Part shown: positions 10,401-18,288 of the stretch, one piece after another
Layout of the letters: every line of letters starts with the position of its first letter
Position numbering within the stretch: the first letter of the stretch is position 1
DNA from: Cupriavidus malaysiensis
Lineage (GTDB): Bacteria; Pseudomonadota; Gammaproteobacteria; Burkholderiales; Burkholderiaceae
Length of the DNA stretch: 64,000 nucleotides
Assembly: GCF_001854325.1 (NCBI RefSeq)
Contig: NZ_CP017754.1
Span: 3,720,001-3,784,000 of the forward strand
Reading direction: 5' to 3'
Program-made: the position numbers and the translations under genes
The notes under the pieces: generated by a model
Seen by the model: the letters and a program-made list of their open reading frames with translations, nothing else
Database searches by the model: none
Told to the model about the DNA's origin: nothing

Positions 10401-10610
10401 AGCCTGGGCGAGGGCGCCGAGCAGCGCGCCCCGATGGGGCAGACCGTGATCGGCGGCATCATCACCTCGTCGATCCTGACCCTGGTCGTGGTGCCGGTGA
10501 TCTACACCTACCTGGACGACTTCGGCGCGTGGCTGGCAAGGCGCTGGCGTGGCGAGCCGCGCCAGCGGGCGGCAGCAGCCGCACGCCCGGGCGAAGTGGC
10601 GGCGGAATGA
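7425..10610 (+). CDS. RND efflux transporter permease (HAE1/AcrB-like)
   Basis: Inner-membrane proton-driven pump of 1061 residues, normal for hydrophobe/amphiphile RND permeases. Twelve membrane helices in two repeats enclose large periplasmic loops. The N-terminus has FPDITFPIVVVQTEYPGAAP and the proton-relay Asp pair is seen in GLLIDDAIVVREN. A GFIMLMGLVTKNAILLVDF segment marks the second repeat. The start MWFTRLSIRNPV is typical. The operon has no outer-membrane channel of its own; the TolC homologue at 11819 may serve. Substrate unknown. Confidence 0.94.
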   Translation: MWFTRLSIRNPVLATMMMMAFIVVGLFSYQRLPVDQFPDITFPIVVVQTEYPGAAPESVESDVTRKVEEIVNTISGIDEIFSHSYQGTSVVVIKFDLSVDVGQAAQDVRDKIALIRPQLRDEVKEPRVLRYDPSDAPIFYLSVSNAPGATRSQRELTTIADQIVRKRLETVRGVGAINLVGGTKREVEIRIRPAQLEALGIGVDQVMNAIRNENQELPAGELRSSSTESVVQIKGRVLSPEAFRHIIVARRAGHPVTLGQVAEVRDGEEERESLALLDGKRALFLSVVKAQGQNTVDTVDGLVRMTEETRKLVPADVRLTVVNDTARGIRSSVKEVRSTLLEGALLTVAIVFLFLGSWRSTVITGLTLPIALVGTFGVMYMCGFTLNVITLMALSLCVGLLIDDAIVVRENIVRHNLMGKDHHAAALDGTNEIGLAVLATTLSIVAVFLPVGFMGGIIGRFFHQFGITVVAAVLISMFVSFTLDPMLSSVWHDPDLHGTADKRSWYGRTVGRLLDWFSARMDRLGDGYAGMLAWSLRHRLATAIIAVVAFFGSFALVPLIGTEFVPAADLGETQIGFTTPVGTALEVTEAKVRQVEAALREFPEVDYTYATINSGNASGRNNALVSVRLTDRRARTRTTVQLNPLIRERLASIAGITLTLVGMPDGAGGQKAIQISIQGDDLEELRRLSQEASRRLAAIPGLVDLDSSMKDDRPTIEVRVRRELASDLGIGVAQVGNALRPLLAGDAISSWRGPDDQNYDVRVRLPKDARTGLADLNALMIASSQTNADGSPRMVPLRQVAELVPTTGANQISRRDLNREVELTANTAGRSAGEVARDVKRTLDAMGWPAGYKYRFGGSTKSMNESFGYAVSALALAIIFIYMILASQFASFFQPLAIMSSLPLTLVGVFTALLLFRSTLNMFSIIGFIMLMGLVTKNAILLVDFANQARQGADGQPGLTREAALVEAARVRLRPILMTTLAMIFGMVPLAFSLGEGAEQRAPMGQTVIGGIITSSILTLVVVPVIYTYLDDFGAWLARRWRGEPRQRAAAAARPGEVAAE

Positions 10611-10644
10611 ACCGTGTCACACATGCGGAGTTAGAATAAGAGGT

Positions 10645-10672
10645 TTGACAAAATTCAGGGTCCGGATACGCC
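10645..10672 (+). promoter_or_regulatory. Weak promoter candidate before the methyltransferase-like gene
   Basis: A perfect TTGACA lies at 10645-10650, but the best -10 at 16-base spacing is only TACGCC (10667-10672). The position, 73 bases before the next start, is sensible. A GAAGGA ribosome-binding site precedes the ATG at 10746. Confidence 0.3.
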
Positions 10673-10745
10673 ACCCCGGCGCGGCCGGACCACAAGGTGG
10701 AACCGCCCGGAACCGTGTGCGGTCGGCAATCGAAGGAATGGCAAG

Positions 10746-11399
10746 ATGGATATCGAGAAAGCCCGATTCAATATGATCGAACAGCAGATCCGCCCGTGGG
10801 ATGTGCTGGACCAGGAAATCCTGGACCTGTTGGCCGTGGTCAAGCGCGAGCAGTTCGTGCCGCCCGAGCACGCGGCCCTGGCCTTCGTCGATATGGAAAT
10901 CCCGCTGCCGGGCGGCCAGCGCATGCTGCCCCCGCGCGTCGAGGCCCGCATCCTGCAGGACCTGTCCGTGCGCAAGCACGAGAACGTGCTCGAGATCGGC
11001 ACCGGCTCGGGCTACATGGCGGCCCTGCTGGCCCAGCGCGCTCGCCATGTGCTGTCGGTGGAGATCCGCCCCGAACTGGTGACCATGGCGCGCCTCAACC
11101 TGGCCCGTGCCGGCGTCGGCAACGTCGAGGTGGTCGAGGGCAATGCGGCGGCCGGCTGGGACGCCGCCGCCCCCTATGACGTCATCTGCATCTCGGGCTC
11201 GCTGCCGGTGCTGCCCAAGAGCATCCTGGCCCAGCTCAAGGTGGGCGGCCGCATCGCCGCCTTCGTCGGCACGCTGCCGGTGATGGAGGCCCGCCTGGTC
11301 ACGCGCGTGTCCGAGACCGAATACCAGGTCACCAACCTGTTCGAGACCGCCGTGCAGCCGCTGGATGGCGCCGAGCAGCCCTCGCGCTTCCAGTTCTGA
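10746..11399 (+). CDS. Protein-L-isoaspartate O-methyltransferase-like protein
   Basis: SAM-dependent methyltransferase-fold protein of 217 residues from the PCMT family. The SAM-binding stretch VLEIGTGSGYMAALLA starts near residue 82, and the early FVPPEHAALAF matches the PCMT substrate-loop region. Proteins of this type upstream of rhodanese and tolC in Burkholderiales are annotated as isoaspartate methyltransferases, but whether they repair isoaspartate is uncertain because the canonical substrate-binding residues are only partly kept. The gene is followed after 13 bases by the rhodanese gene. Confidence 0.85.
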   Translation: MDIEKARFNMIEQQIRPWDVLDQEILDLLAVVKREQFVPPEHAALAFVDMEIPLPGGQRMLPPRVEARILQDLSVRKHENVLEIGTGSGYMAALLAQRARHVLSVEIRPELVTMARLNLARAGVGNVEVVEGNAAAGWDAAAPYDVICISGSLPVLPKSILAQLKVGGRIAAFVGTLPVMEARLVTRVSETEYQVTNLFETAVQPLDGAEQPSRFQF

Positions 11400-11412
11400 G
11401 ACAGGCGCGGCC

Positions 11413-11736
11413 ATGCAGTTCATCAAGGCAAGCGAGCTGGCCCAGTGGCTGGCCGACGGCAGCCGGCCGCGGCCGGTGCTGCTGGATGTGCGCGAAGGCT
11501 GGGAGGTGCAGACCTGCGCCCTGCCCGGCATCACCCACATCCCGATGGGGCAGATCCCGGCGCGCGCCGCGGAGCTGGACGAAGACGCGGACATCGTCTG
11601 CATCTGCCACCACGGCATGCGCAGCATGCAGGTGGCCAGCTTCCTCGAGCGCCAGGGCTTCGCCAAGGTCTACAACCTGACCGGCGGTGTCGATGCCTGG
11701 GCCCACGAGGTGGACCCGGCCATGCCGAAGTACTGA
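11413..11736 (+). CDS. Single-domain rhodanese-like protein
   Basis: Cytosolic protein of 107 residues with one rhodanese domain. The start ATG at 11413 gives MQFIKASELAQWL; the open frame extends further back inside the methyltransferase gene. The active-site loop CHHGMRSMQVA carries the catalytic Cys near residue 64, and the domain opening VLLDVREGWE is standard. Rhodaneses carry or transfer sulfane sulfur; the acceptor here is unknown. It lies between the methyltransferase-like gene and tolC, an arrangement common in Burkholderiaceae. Confidence 0.92.
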   Translation: MQFIKASELAQWLADGSRPRPVLLDVREGWEVQTCALPGITHIPMGQIPARAAELDEDADIVCICHHGMRSMQVASFLERQGFAKVYNLTGGVDAWAHEVDPAMPKY

Positions 11737-11762
11737 GTCAGGTCCGGGCCGATCCCCCGCCT

Positions 11763-11803
11763 CCGCCGGCGTGCGCGCCGGCGGCCGGCCGCCGCGTGGC
11801 GGC
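11763..11803. terminator. Two GC-rich hairpins between rhodanese gene and tolC
   Basis: The first is a perfect 9-bp stem (CCGCCGGCG / CGCCGGCGG, 4-base loop, 11763-11784). The second is a 6-bp stem (GCCGCC / GGCGGC, 11788-11803). No T-run follows, so they may terminate weakly, stabilise RNA or mark an intergenic repeat. tolC begins 16 bases after the second. Confidence 0.4.
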
Positions 11804-11818
11804 AAATCTGGAGATGTC

Positions 11819-13288
11819 ATGACATTCGCGCTACCCGCCGTGCCTGGCAGTCCCCAGGCATGCCTGGCCCTGCTGCTGCCCCTGCTGGCACTGCTGCAGC
11901 CGGCCACCGCCACCGCCGCGGACCTGCTGCAGGTCTACCGCGACGCCCAGGCCAACGACGCGCAGTTCGCCAGCGCGCGGGCCCAGCTCGAGGCGACGCG
12001 CGAGAAGCTGCCGCAGGCGCGCTCCGGGCTGCTGCCGCAGATCGCCGGCACGGCGGGCGCCACGCGCACCAACATCGACCAGAGCCAGCCGATCGCGGCC
12101 AACCGCTTCTTCAACGCCAATACCTGGGCGCTGCAGCTGACCCAGCCGCTGTTCCGCTGGGACCGCTGGGAATCCTACAAGCAGGGCGAACTGGCGGTGC
12201 TGGCCGGCGAGGTCACCTTCAACCAGGCCCGGCTTGACCTGATCCTGCGCACCTCACAAGCCTACTTCGACGTGCTGGCCGCGCAGGACAACCTCTATCT
12301 GGCGGGCGCGCAGAAGAAGGCCATCTCCGAACAGCTGGCCCAGGCCAAGCGCAACTTCGAGGTCGGCACGGCCACCATCACCGACGCCAACGACGCCCAG
12401 GCCCGCTATGACCTGGCCGTCTCCAGCGAGATCGCCGCGCAGAACGACCTGGAGATCAAGCGCGCCACACTGCAGCAGATCACCGCCAAGCCGGTCGACG
12501 CGCTGCTCGGGCTGCGCGGGGGCGCTGCCATCCCCGGCCCGCAGCCGGCTGACGTGGGTGCCTGGACCGCCCAGGCCGAGGCCGACAACCTGCAGGTCGG
12601 GCTGGCGCGCTACAACCTGGAGAGCGCGCAGCGGGAGACCAACAAGGCGCGTGCGGCCCACTTGCCCACGGTCGACCTGGTAGCCGGCTACGGCTTCACC
12701 AACCAGACCGGCACGGCGACGCAGCAGGTCAATGTCGCCAGCCGCTACAACAGCTCGCAGATCGGCGTTCAGCTCAATATTCCGCTCTACTCCGGCGGCC
12801 AGATCCAGTCGCGCGTGCGCGAAACGATCGCCCTGGCGGACAAGGCGGCCAGCGACCTGGAATACGCCCGCCGCACGGCGGCACAGACCGCCCGCCAGAG
12901 CTATTCGGGCGTATCCAACGGACTGGCGCAGGTGAAGGCGCTCGAAGCCGCCGAACGCTCGGCGCAGAGCGCGGTCGAGTCCAACCAGCTCGGCTACGAG
13001 GTCGGCGTGCGCATCAACATCGACGTGCTGAACGCCGAGGCCCAGCTCTTCTCGACCCGGCGCGACCTGGCCCGCGCGCGCTACGACACGATCATGAACG
13101 GCCTGCGCCTGAAGGCCGCTGCGGCCTCCCTGCAGGAAGACGATGTGGTGCAGATCAATACACTGCTGACCTCGGCGCCGGGATCGATGTACCAGTTGCC
13201 GGCCGCCCCCAAGCTGGGCGAGGCCACGCGCCGGGCCGCGCCGCGCGGCAAGCGCGAGGCCATGGCGACGGCGACGCCGCGCACCTGA
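11819..13288 (+). CDS. tolC: TolC-family outer-membrane channel protein
   Basis: Outer-membrane efflux and type I secretion channel of 489 residues. The ATG at 11819 gives a signal peptide ending near ATATAADLL, about residue 34. The rest shows the two-fold repeat of long coiled helices and short strands of the OEP family, for example QARSGLLPQIAGTAG and KARAAHLPTVDLVAGYGF about 200 residues apart, and the late motif QLGYEVGVRINIDVLNAE. The C-terminal tail is basic. It may be the shared exit duct for the RND pump upstream. Convergent with the META lipoprotein gene. Confidence 0.93.
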   Translation: MTFALPAVPGSPQACLALLLPLLALLQPATATAADLLQVYRDAQANDAQFASARAQLEATREKLPQARSGLLPQIAGTAGATRTNIDQSQPIAANRFFNANTWALQLTQPLFRWDRWESYKQGELAVLAGEVTFNQARLDLILRTSQAYFDVLAAQDNLYLAGAQKKAISEQLAQAKRNFEVGTATITDANDAQARYDLAVSSEIAAQNDLEIKRATLQQITAKPVDALLGLRGGAAIPGPQPADVGAWTAQAEADNLQVGLARYNLESAQRETNKARAAHLPTVDLVAGYGFTNQTGTATQQVNVASRYNSSQIGVQLNIPLYSGGQIQSRVRETIALADKAASDLEYARRTAAQTARQSYSGVSNGLAQVKALEAAERSAQSAVESNQLGYEVGVRINIDVLNAEAQLFSTRRDLARARYDTIMNGLRLKAAAASLQEDDVVQINTLLTSAPGSMYQLPAAPKLGEATRRAAPRGKREAMATATPRT

Positions 13289-13292
13289 GGGT

Positions 13293-13311
13293 GCCGGCCG
13301 TCAAGGCCGGC
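13293..13311. terminator. Hairpin between convergent tolC and META lipoprotein genes
   Basis: A perfect 7-bp stem GCCGGCC / GGCCGGC with loop GTCAA sits in the 45-base gap between two convergent stops. No T-run is present; position alone suggests a bidirectional transcription stop. Confidence 0.45.
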
Positions 13312-13333
13312 GAACGGGAGGAGCCGCCGCGCG

Positions 13334-14158
13334 CTATTGCCCGCGCGAACTCGACTCCACGCGGATGAGCTCCCAGCGGATCGAAGAGGCATCGGCCGGC
13401 GGGTTGGCGACGCGGGTCTCGCGCACGCGCAGCCGGTAACGGGTTCCCGGCTCGAAGTCGAAGCCCTCGATGGCGCCATACCACAGCGTCCACGGCGCAT
13501 CGGGCGCCTGCCTGACGCGATAGCACTGCTGCGGCGCGACCCCGGTACAGGCCACGCGCTGGGCATCGACCTCGATGGTCTTCTCGACCGCGCCCGCCGG
13601 GGCCGCCGGCTGCTCGGCGCGTCCGCCCAGTCCCGCACGCTCGACGAACTGCAGCAGGTCGCCCGCGGCCGTCTTCCAGATCACCTGGCGGCCCGCCGGG
13701 CCGGCCGAGGGTTGCACGCCGACCGTGCTGAACGGCGATTGCATCGCCTGGTACAGGGCGGACTCCAGCGCCATGCGCGACGGCTCGCAGGCCATGCGCG
13801 TGCCGGCCACGGGGCCGAAGACGATGCCGGCGGCAACCTTGCCGTAGCTGCCGCGGAAACGGTTGCAGCCGCTGTAGCCGCTGACGAGGCCCTGCGCGGC
13901 ATCGATGCCGGCGCTGAACTCGAAGGTCACGGGCTCGCCGTTGTCGCCGTGCGGGATCGGCTTGAGTGTGCCGTCCGCCTGCTGCCAGCGCGTCAGTTCC
14001 CAACGGCTGGGGCCTTCAGCACGGCTCTGGTTCAGGCCGGCCTCGGCTGCCGGCGGTGCCTCGGGCACGCCCGGCGCCGTCGCCGGGGCGCAGGCGCCCA
14101 GCACACCGCTCAACAGCACCACGGCGCCGGCAGCGCTCAATCGGATGGGCAGCGTCAT
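13334..14158 (-). CDS. META-domain lipoprotein with C-terminal DUF4377-like domain
   Basis: Predicted lipoprotein of 274 residues. The signal has a hydrophobic core and lipobox LGAC (Cys near residue 23). A META/HslJ-like domain follows (about residues 50-160) with the signature FSAGIDAAQGLVSGYSGCNR and RMACEPSRMALESALYQAM. The C-terminal third (CTGVAPQQCYRVRQ, then FDFEPGTRYRLRVRETRV) resembles DUF4377. Both domains occur in envelope-stress or heat-inducible lipoproteins, but no biochemical role is assigned. It lies 56 bases upstream of waaA on the same strand. Confidence 0.85.
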   Translation of the reverse strand: MTLPIRLSAAGAVVLLSGVLGACAPATAPGVPEAPPAAEAGLNQSRAEGPSRWELTRWQQADGTLKPIPHGDNGEPVTFEFSAGIDAAQGLVSGYSGCNRFRGSYGKVAAGIVFGPVAGTRMACEPSRMALESALYQAMQSPFSTVGVQPSAGPAGRQVIWKTAAGDLLQFVERAGLGGRAEQPAAPAGAVEKTIEVDAQRVACTGVAPQQCYRVRQAPDAPWTLWYGAIEGFDFEPGTRYRLRVRETRVANPPADASSIRWELIRVESSSRGQ

Positions 14159-14214
14159 GATTCGGACTCCTTGAAAACGACAAGCGGATTAGAGGCAGCG
14201 GCACGGCGCCGGGT

Positions 14215-15597
14215 TCAATGGGGCTCCGGCACGTACGGCGCAATCGCTGGCGCCAGCGCGGCCACCGTGCGCACCGTGGCGCCCCGATGCAGGGCCGCGA
14301 AGGCACGCGCGTGCTCGCCCATGGCGGCCAGGCGCGCGCCATCGCCCAGCAGCGCGGCGGCGGCGCGCACCAGCGTCTCGGCATCGGCCACCCGCTCGCA
14401 GGCGCCGGCGGCAATCGCGTCCTCGGTGGCCTGGGCGAAATTGAAGGTATGGGGGCCGATCAGCACCGGCGTGCCGACCGCGCAGGCCTCGATCAGGTTC
14501 TGCCCGCCCAGCGGCAGCAGGCTGCCGCCGATAAAGGCCAGGTCGGAGGCGGCGAAGTACATCGCCATCTCGCCCATCGAATCGCCCAGCAGCACGTCAG
14601 CCTGCAGCGCCCCCGCCTCGCCGGCGCCCGGCCGATCGGCCGCATCGGCCGCATCGGCCGCATCGGCCACATCGGCCACATCGGCCACATCGGCCACATC
14701 GACGGTCAGAGCGCTGCGCCGCTGCAGCGACAGGCCCGCGCGCGCGACCAGGGCGGCCACTTCGTCGAAGCGCTGCGGATGGCGCGGCACCAGCAGCAGC
14801 GCCGGCCGTGGCACGCCGCCGGCAAGCGGCTCCCAACGCGCCAAGGCGTCGAGCAGCAGCGCTTCCTCGCCCTCGCGCGTGCTGGCCGCGGCCAGCACCG
14901 CGCGCGCGCCGAAGGCATGGCGCAGGCGGTGGCCGCGCTCGACCAGCTCGGGGGCTGCCTGCATGTCGAACTTCAGGTTGCCGGTCACCTGCACGCCAGC
15001 CACGCCGAGCGCGCGGAAGCGGCCGGCATCGCCTTCGGTCTGGGCCAGCACCCCGCGGAAGTCGGCATACATGGCCGCCGCCGCGCGGCCGAAGCGCGCC
15101 GTGCGGCGGAAGCTGCGCGGCGACAGCCGCGCATTGACCAGGAACAGCGGCACGCCCGCGCGGCGCGCGCCGCGCACCAGGTTGGGCCACACTTCGGTCT
15201 CCATCAGCATGCCGGCCTCCGGCTCGAAATGCCGCAGGAAGCGGCGCACCAGCCAGGGCAGGTCATAGGGGATGTAGCACTGCGCCACGCGCGGCTCGCC
15301 GCCGAACAGTTGGGCACCGGTCTGGCGGCCGGTCGGCGTCATATGGGTCAGCAGCAGGCGGTGGCCAGGGTAGCGCTCCAGCAGCGCCTGCACCAGCGGC
15401 TGCGCCGCGCGCGTCTCGCCCACCGAGACCGCGTGCACCCAGAGCCAGGGTCCCGCGCCCGGGCTGTGCGGATAGCGGCCCAGCCGCTCGCCCACGTGCT
15501 GCAGGTAGCCCGGCTCGCGCCGTGCGCGCCAGGCCAGGCGCAGCAGCGCCAGCGGCAGCACCGCCAGCCACAGCAAGGTATAGAGCAGGCGCAGCAT
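14215..15597 (-). CDS. waaA: 3-deoxy-D-manno-octulosonic acid (Kdo) transferase
   Basis: WaaA/KdtA transfers Kdo from CMP-Kdo to lipid A precursor at the cytoplasmic face of the inner membrane. It has 460 residues, somewhat longer than the common 420-430, mainly because of an insertion near residues 300-325. Diagnostic stretches are the N-terminal anchor (LLYTLLWLAVLPLALL), WVHAVSVGETRAAQPL with the catalytic Glu, LMETEVWPNL, and the C-terminal GGSLLPLGGQNLIEACAVGTPV. The insertion is made of repeated Asp-Val-Ala and Asp-Ala-Ala triplets encoded by a 9-bp repeat. Its start overlaps the waaC stop (TGATG). Confidence 0.95.
   Translation of the reverse strand: MLRLLYTLLWLAVLPLALLRLAWRARREPGYLQHVGERLGRYPHSPGAGPWLWVHAVSVGETRAAQPLVQALLERYPGHRLLLTHMTPTGRQTGAQLFGGEPRVAQCYIPYDLPWLVRRFLRHFEPEAGMLMETEVWPNLVRGARRAGVPLFLVNARLSPRSFRRTARFGRAAAAMYADFRGVLAQTEGDAGRFRALGVAGVQVTGNLKFDMQAAPELVERGHRLRHAFGARAVLAAASTREGEEALLLDALARWEPLAGGVPRPALLLVPRHPQRFDEVAALVARAGLSLQRRSALTVDVADVADVADVADAADAADAADRPGAGEAGALQADVLLGDSMGEMAMYFAASDLAFIGGSLLPLGGQNLIEACAVGTPVLIGPHTFNFAQATEDAIAAGACERVADAETLVRAAAALLGDGARLAAMGEHARAFAALHRGATVRTVAALAPAIAPYVPEPH
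14635..14697. repeat. Seven-copy 9-bp tandem repeat inside waaA
   Basis: Three copies of ATCGGCCGC are followed by four of ATCGGCCAC, and a partial unit continues to 14701. Because the unit is 9 bp, gain or loss of copies keeps the frame and adds or removes three residues (DAA or DVA in the protein). It lies in a surface loop region between the two glycosyltransferase lobes. Confidence 0.95.
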
Positions 15598-16679
15598 CAG
15601 GCGGTCATCCCGCGTACATGGCGCGCGGCCTCATAGACCTCGTCCACGGTGGGCACCACGCCGTCGTCGCCGACGTTGGCGACGGCATCCGACCAGTAGC
15701 CCTCGGTCTTCCAGCGCCAGGTGGCGGTGTAGATCTCCACCGTGGGCCGGCACAGCGCCGCGGCGATGTGGACCAGGCCGGTATCCACGCCCACCACCAC
15801 CTCGGCGCGGTTGATCAGGCCGAAGCCCTGCATCACCGAGAAGCGCGGCAGCACCTGCGCCTGCGGCACGCCGGCGGCGATCTCCTCGGCCACCCGGCGC
15901 TCAGCCTCATTGCCCCACGGCAGCAGCACCGCCAGCCCTTCGGCGCGCAGGCGCTGCCCCAGCGCGTGCCAGCTCGCCAGCGGCCAGCGCTTCCTGGCGC
16001 CTGCGGTCGCGTGGAAGCAGACCGCATAGCGCGCCGGCAGGCCGGCCCAGTGTGGATCGTCGACGTGCAGGCTGCGTGCCTGCGGCCCGAAGAAGCGGGG
16101 CGGCTCGGGCGGCGCCATGCCGGTCAGCGCGGCGCCGAGCAGGCGCGAGCGGCGCACCGAGTGGGTCTGGCGCGGCACGCGCACGTCGAGCGTGTAGAAC
16201 AGCCTGGCCGCCGGCTCGTAGCCCGAGCCCTGGGTGGCATTGGCCAGCCCGATCACCGGCGCGCCGGGCCGGCGCCGCGCGGCGCGCGCCACCACGGCGG
16301 TCTTCAGCAGGCCCTGGCTTTCGATCACCGCGTCGTAGGCCGACTCGCGCAGGGCCGCGCGCAGCGCCGCCACCTCGCGCCAGGTACCGCCCTGGTAGAA
16401 GCGCTTGCGCCAGCGGCGCAGCGCGAAGGGAATCACGCGGCGCACTTCGGGCAGCAGGCGCACCAGGTCGACGTAGCCTTCCTCCACCACCCAGTCGATC
16501 TCGCAATCGGGCCAGCGCGCGCGCAGGTCGTGGACCAGCGGCATGTTGTGCACCACGTCGCCCAGCGACGAGACCTTGACGATCAGGATGCGCGGCCGCG
16601 CCGGCAAGGGGAAACCGCCCACGGCGTCGGCCGCGGGCACCGGCAAGTGGCCCATATCGGGCCGGGAATTCACTCGCAT
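15597..16679 (-). CDS. waaC: Lipopolysaccharide heptosyltransferase I
   Basis: Adds the first L-glycero-D-manno-heptose to Kdo in the LPS inner core (GT9). Motifs include ILIVKVSSLGDVVHNMPL near the N-terminus, DWVVEEGYVDLV, VCFHATAGARKRWP in the middle and VVGVDTGLVHIAAAL toward the C-terminus, all usual for WaaC. It has 360 residues. The annotated start adds about 28 residues before the conserved RPRILIVKVSSLGD; an internal start is possible. It overlaps waaA by one base and lies 12 bases downstream of manB, so manB-waaC-waaA is likely one operon. Confidence 0.94.
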   Translation of the reverse strand: MRVNSRPDMGHLPVPAADAVGGFPLPARPRILIVKVSSLGDVVHNMPLVHDLRARWPDCEIDWVVEEGYVDLVRLLPEVRRVIPFALRRWRKRFYQGGTWREVAALRAALRESAYDAVIESQGLLKTAVVARAARRRPGAPVIGLANATQGSGYEPAARLFYTLDVRVPRQTHSVRRSRLLGAALTGMAPPEPPRFFGPQARSLHVDDPHWAGLPARYAVCFHATAGARKRWPLASWHALGQRLRAEGLAVLLPWGNEAERRVAEEIAAGVPQAQVLPRFSVMQGFGLINRAEVVVGVDTGLVHIAAALCRPTVEIYTATWRWKTEGYWSDAVANVGDDGVVPTVDEVYEAARHVRGMTA

Positions 16680-16691
16680 CCGCTCAGAATC

Positions 16692-18077
16692 TCAGAAGGG
16701 CAGTTGCGCGTCCGGCTTCTCGGCCAGGATCGCGCGCTTGAACTGGGCCTGGATGCGCGCCAGCGCGGCATCGTTATCGGCTTCGAAACGCATCACCACC
16801 ACCGGCGTGGTGTTGGACGGGCGCGCCAGGCCGAAGCCGTCGGCGTACTCGACGCGCACGCCGTCGATCTTGTTGACCTCGCGTGCGCCTTCGAACGTCG
16901 CGTTGGCGCGGATCTTGTCGAGCAGCGCGAAGGGTTCGCCCTCGGCGCACTTGAGCTGCAGCTCCGGCGTGCTGTTGGAATTCGGCAGCGCATTGAGCAC
17001 CGCGCTGGGGTCGGCATGGCGCGACAGGATCTCCAGCAGGCGCGCGCCGGTGTAGAGGCCGTCGTCGAAGCCGTACCAGCGGTCCTTGAAGAAGACGTGG
17101 CCGCTCATCTCGCCGGCGATCGGCGCACCGGTCTCGCGCAGCTTGGCCTTGATCAGCGAATGGCCGGTCTTCCACATCAGCGGCTCGCCGCCGTGCTGGC
17201 GGATCCAGGGCGCCAGCTTGCCGGTGCACTTGACGTCGTAGATCACCTGCTGGCCCGGGTTGCGCGCCAGGATCTCCTCGGCGAACAGCATCAGCTGGCG
17301 GTCGGGGAAGATGACCTGGCCGTCCTTGGTCACCACGCCGAGGCGGTCGCCGTCGCCGTCGAAGGCCAGGCCCAGCTCGCAGTCGGTCTCGCGCAGGCTG
17401 CGCATCAGGTCCTGCAGGTTCTCGACGTGGGCCGGGTCCGGGTGGTGGTTGGGGAAGCTGCCGTCGACCTCGCAGAACAGCTCGGTCACCTCGCAGCCGA
17501 GGCCGCGGAAAAGCTCGCCGACGAAGGCGCCGGCCACGCCGTTGCCGGCGTCCAGCGCGATCTTCATCGGCCGCGCCAGCTTGACGTCGGCCAGGATGCG
17601 GTCGATGTACTGACGGCGGATGTCGATCTGCCGGTAACCGCCGGCGCCGCTGGTGAAGGTGCCGGCCTCGATGCGCTGGCGCAGGCCCTGGATGGCGTCG
17701 CCGTAGATGGCCTCGCCGGCCAGCACCATCTTCAGGCCGTTGTAGTCGGGCGGGTTGTGGCTGCCGGTGACCATGATGCCGGACGTGGCGCGCTGGCCAT
17801 CGAGCTCGACATAGGTACCGAAGTAGACCATTGGCGTGGCGACCATGCCCAGGTCGATGACATCGAGACCCGCCGCGCGCAGGCCCTCGACCAGGCCGCC
17901 GAGCAGGTCAGGGCCGGACAGGCGGCCGTCGCGGCCGACCACCACGGCCCGCTCGCCCTTCTCGACGGCGGTGGAACCGAAGGCGAGGCCGACGGCGCGG
18001 GCCACCTCGCGGGTCAGCGTCTTGCCGACGATGCCGCGGATGTCATAGGCTTTGAAGATGGTGGGATCGAGTTGCAT
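16692..18077 (-). CDS. manB: Phosphomannomutase/phosphoglucomutase
   Basis: Bifunctional alpha-D-phosphohexomutase of the AlgC/ManB type, interconverting 6-phospho and 1-phospho sugars of mannose and glucose. It supplies precursors such as glucose-1-phosphate for the dTDP-rhamnose genes at 52-55 kb. The start at 18077 (MQLDPTIFKAYDIRG) is chosen over a longer open frame. Motifs are the phosphoserine loop TGSHNPPDYNG near residue 105, the metal loop DGDGDRLG near residue 242, the sugar loop GEMSGHVFF and a C-terminal phosphate loop RPSNTTPVVV. 461 residues, standard. It begins the manB-waaC-waaA operon and is divergent from the polysaccharide locus. Confidence 0.93.
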   Translation of the reverse strand: MQLDPTIFKAYDIRGIVGKTLTREVARAVGLAFGSTAVEKGERAVVVGRDGRLSGPDLLGGLVEGLRAAGLDVIDLGMVATPMVYFGTYVELDGQRATSGIMVTGSHNPPDYNGLKMVLAGEAIYGDAIQGLRQRIEAGTFTSGAGGYRQIDIRRQYIDRILADVKLARPMKIALDAGNGVAGAFVGELFRGLGCEVTELFCEVDGSFPNHHPDPAHVENLQDLMRSLRETDCELGLAFDGDGDRLGVVTKDGQVIFPDRQLMLFAEEILARNPGQQVIYDVKCTGKLAPWIRQHGGEPLMWKTGHSLIKAKLRETGAPIAGEMSGHVFFKDRWYGFDDGLYTGARLLEILSRHADPSAVLNALPNSNSTPELQLKCAEGEPFALLDKIRANATFEGAREVNKIDGVRVEYADGFGLARPSNTTPVVVMRFEADNDAALARIQAQFKRAILAEKPDAQLPF

Positions 18078-18187
18078 GGTTCGTCCTTCCTGTCCTGGGT
18101 ATGCGTGATCGCGGCGTCCGGCCCGCTGCCATGGCAGGGCGGACGCCAAAGGTGATATTTTGCCGGAATGCGACGGGCGCGCCAGTT

Positions 18188-18228
18188 TATAATCGCTTGC
18201 CCGCATCGCCCGCCTGGTTGGGTTGACA
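18188..18228 (+). promoter_or_regulatory. Promoter-like elements before the plus-strand polysaccharide operon
   Basis: A perfect TATAAT lies at 18188-18193, with the nearest TTG-type hexamer (TTGCCG, 18160-18165) at a long 22-base spacing. A separate perfect TTGACA lies at 18223-18228 but has no good -10. The AT-rich patch is conspicuous in a GC-rich divergent region of about 210 bases. Which element works, if any, cannot be told. Confidence 0.35.
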
Positions 18229-18288
18229 TGCCTCCCAGCCTAGCGCCTGTGCCGCCAGGGGCCCGACCCCGCACCCCGGGACAGCCCG

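Noticed and set aside
14635..14697. Tandem repeat considered as a CRISPR array
   Set aside because: Units are 9 bp without spacers and lie inside the waaA coding frame.
15522..18155. Open frame of 877 codons on plus, antisense to waaC and manB
   Set aside because: Lacks any family motif and mirrors well-supported genes; typical of high-GC antisense frames.
18078..18206. N-terminal extension of the phosphohexomutase
   Set aside because: The family starts at MQLDPTIFKAYDIRG; the leader has no conserved features.
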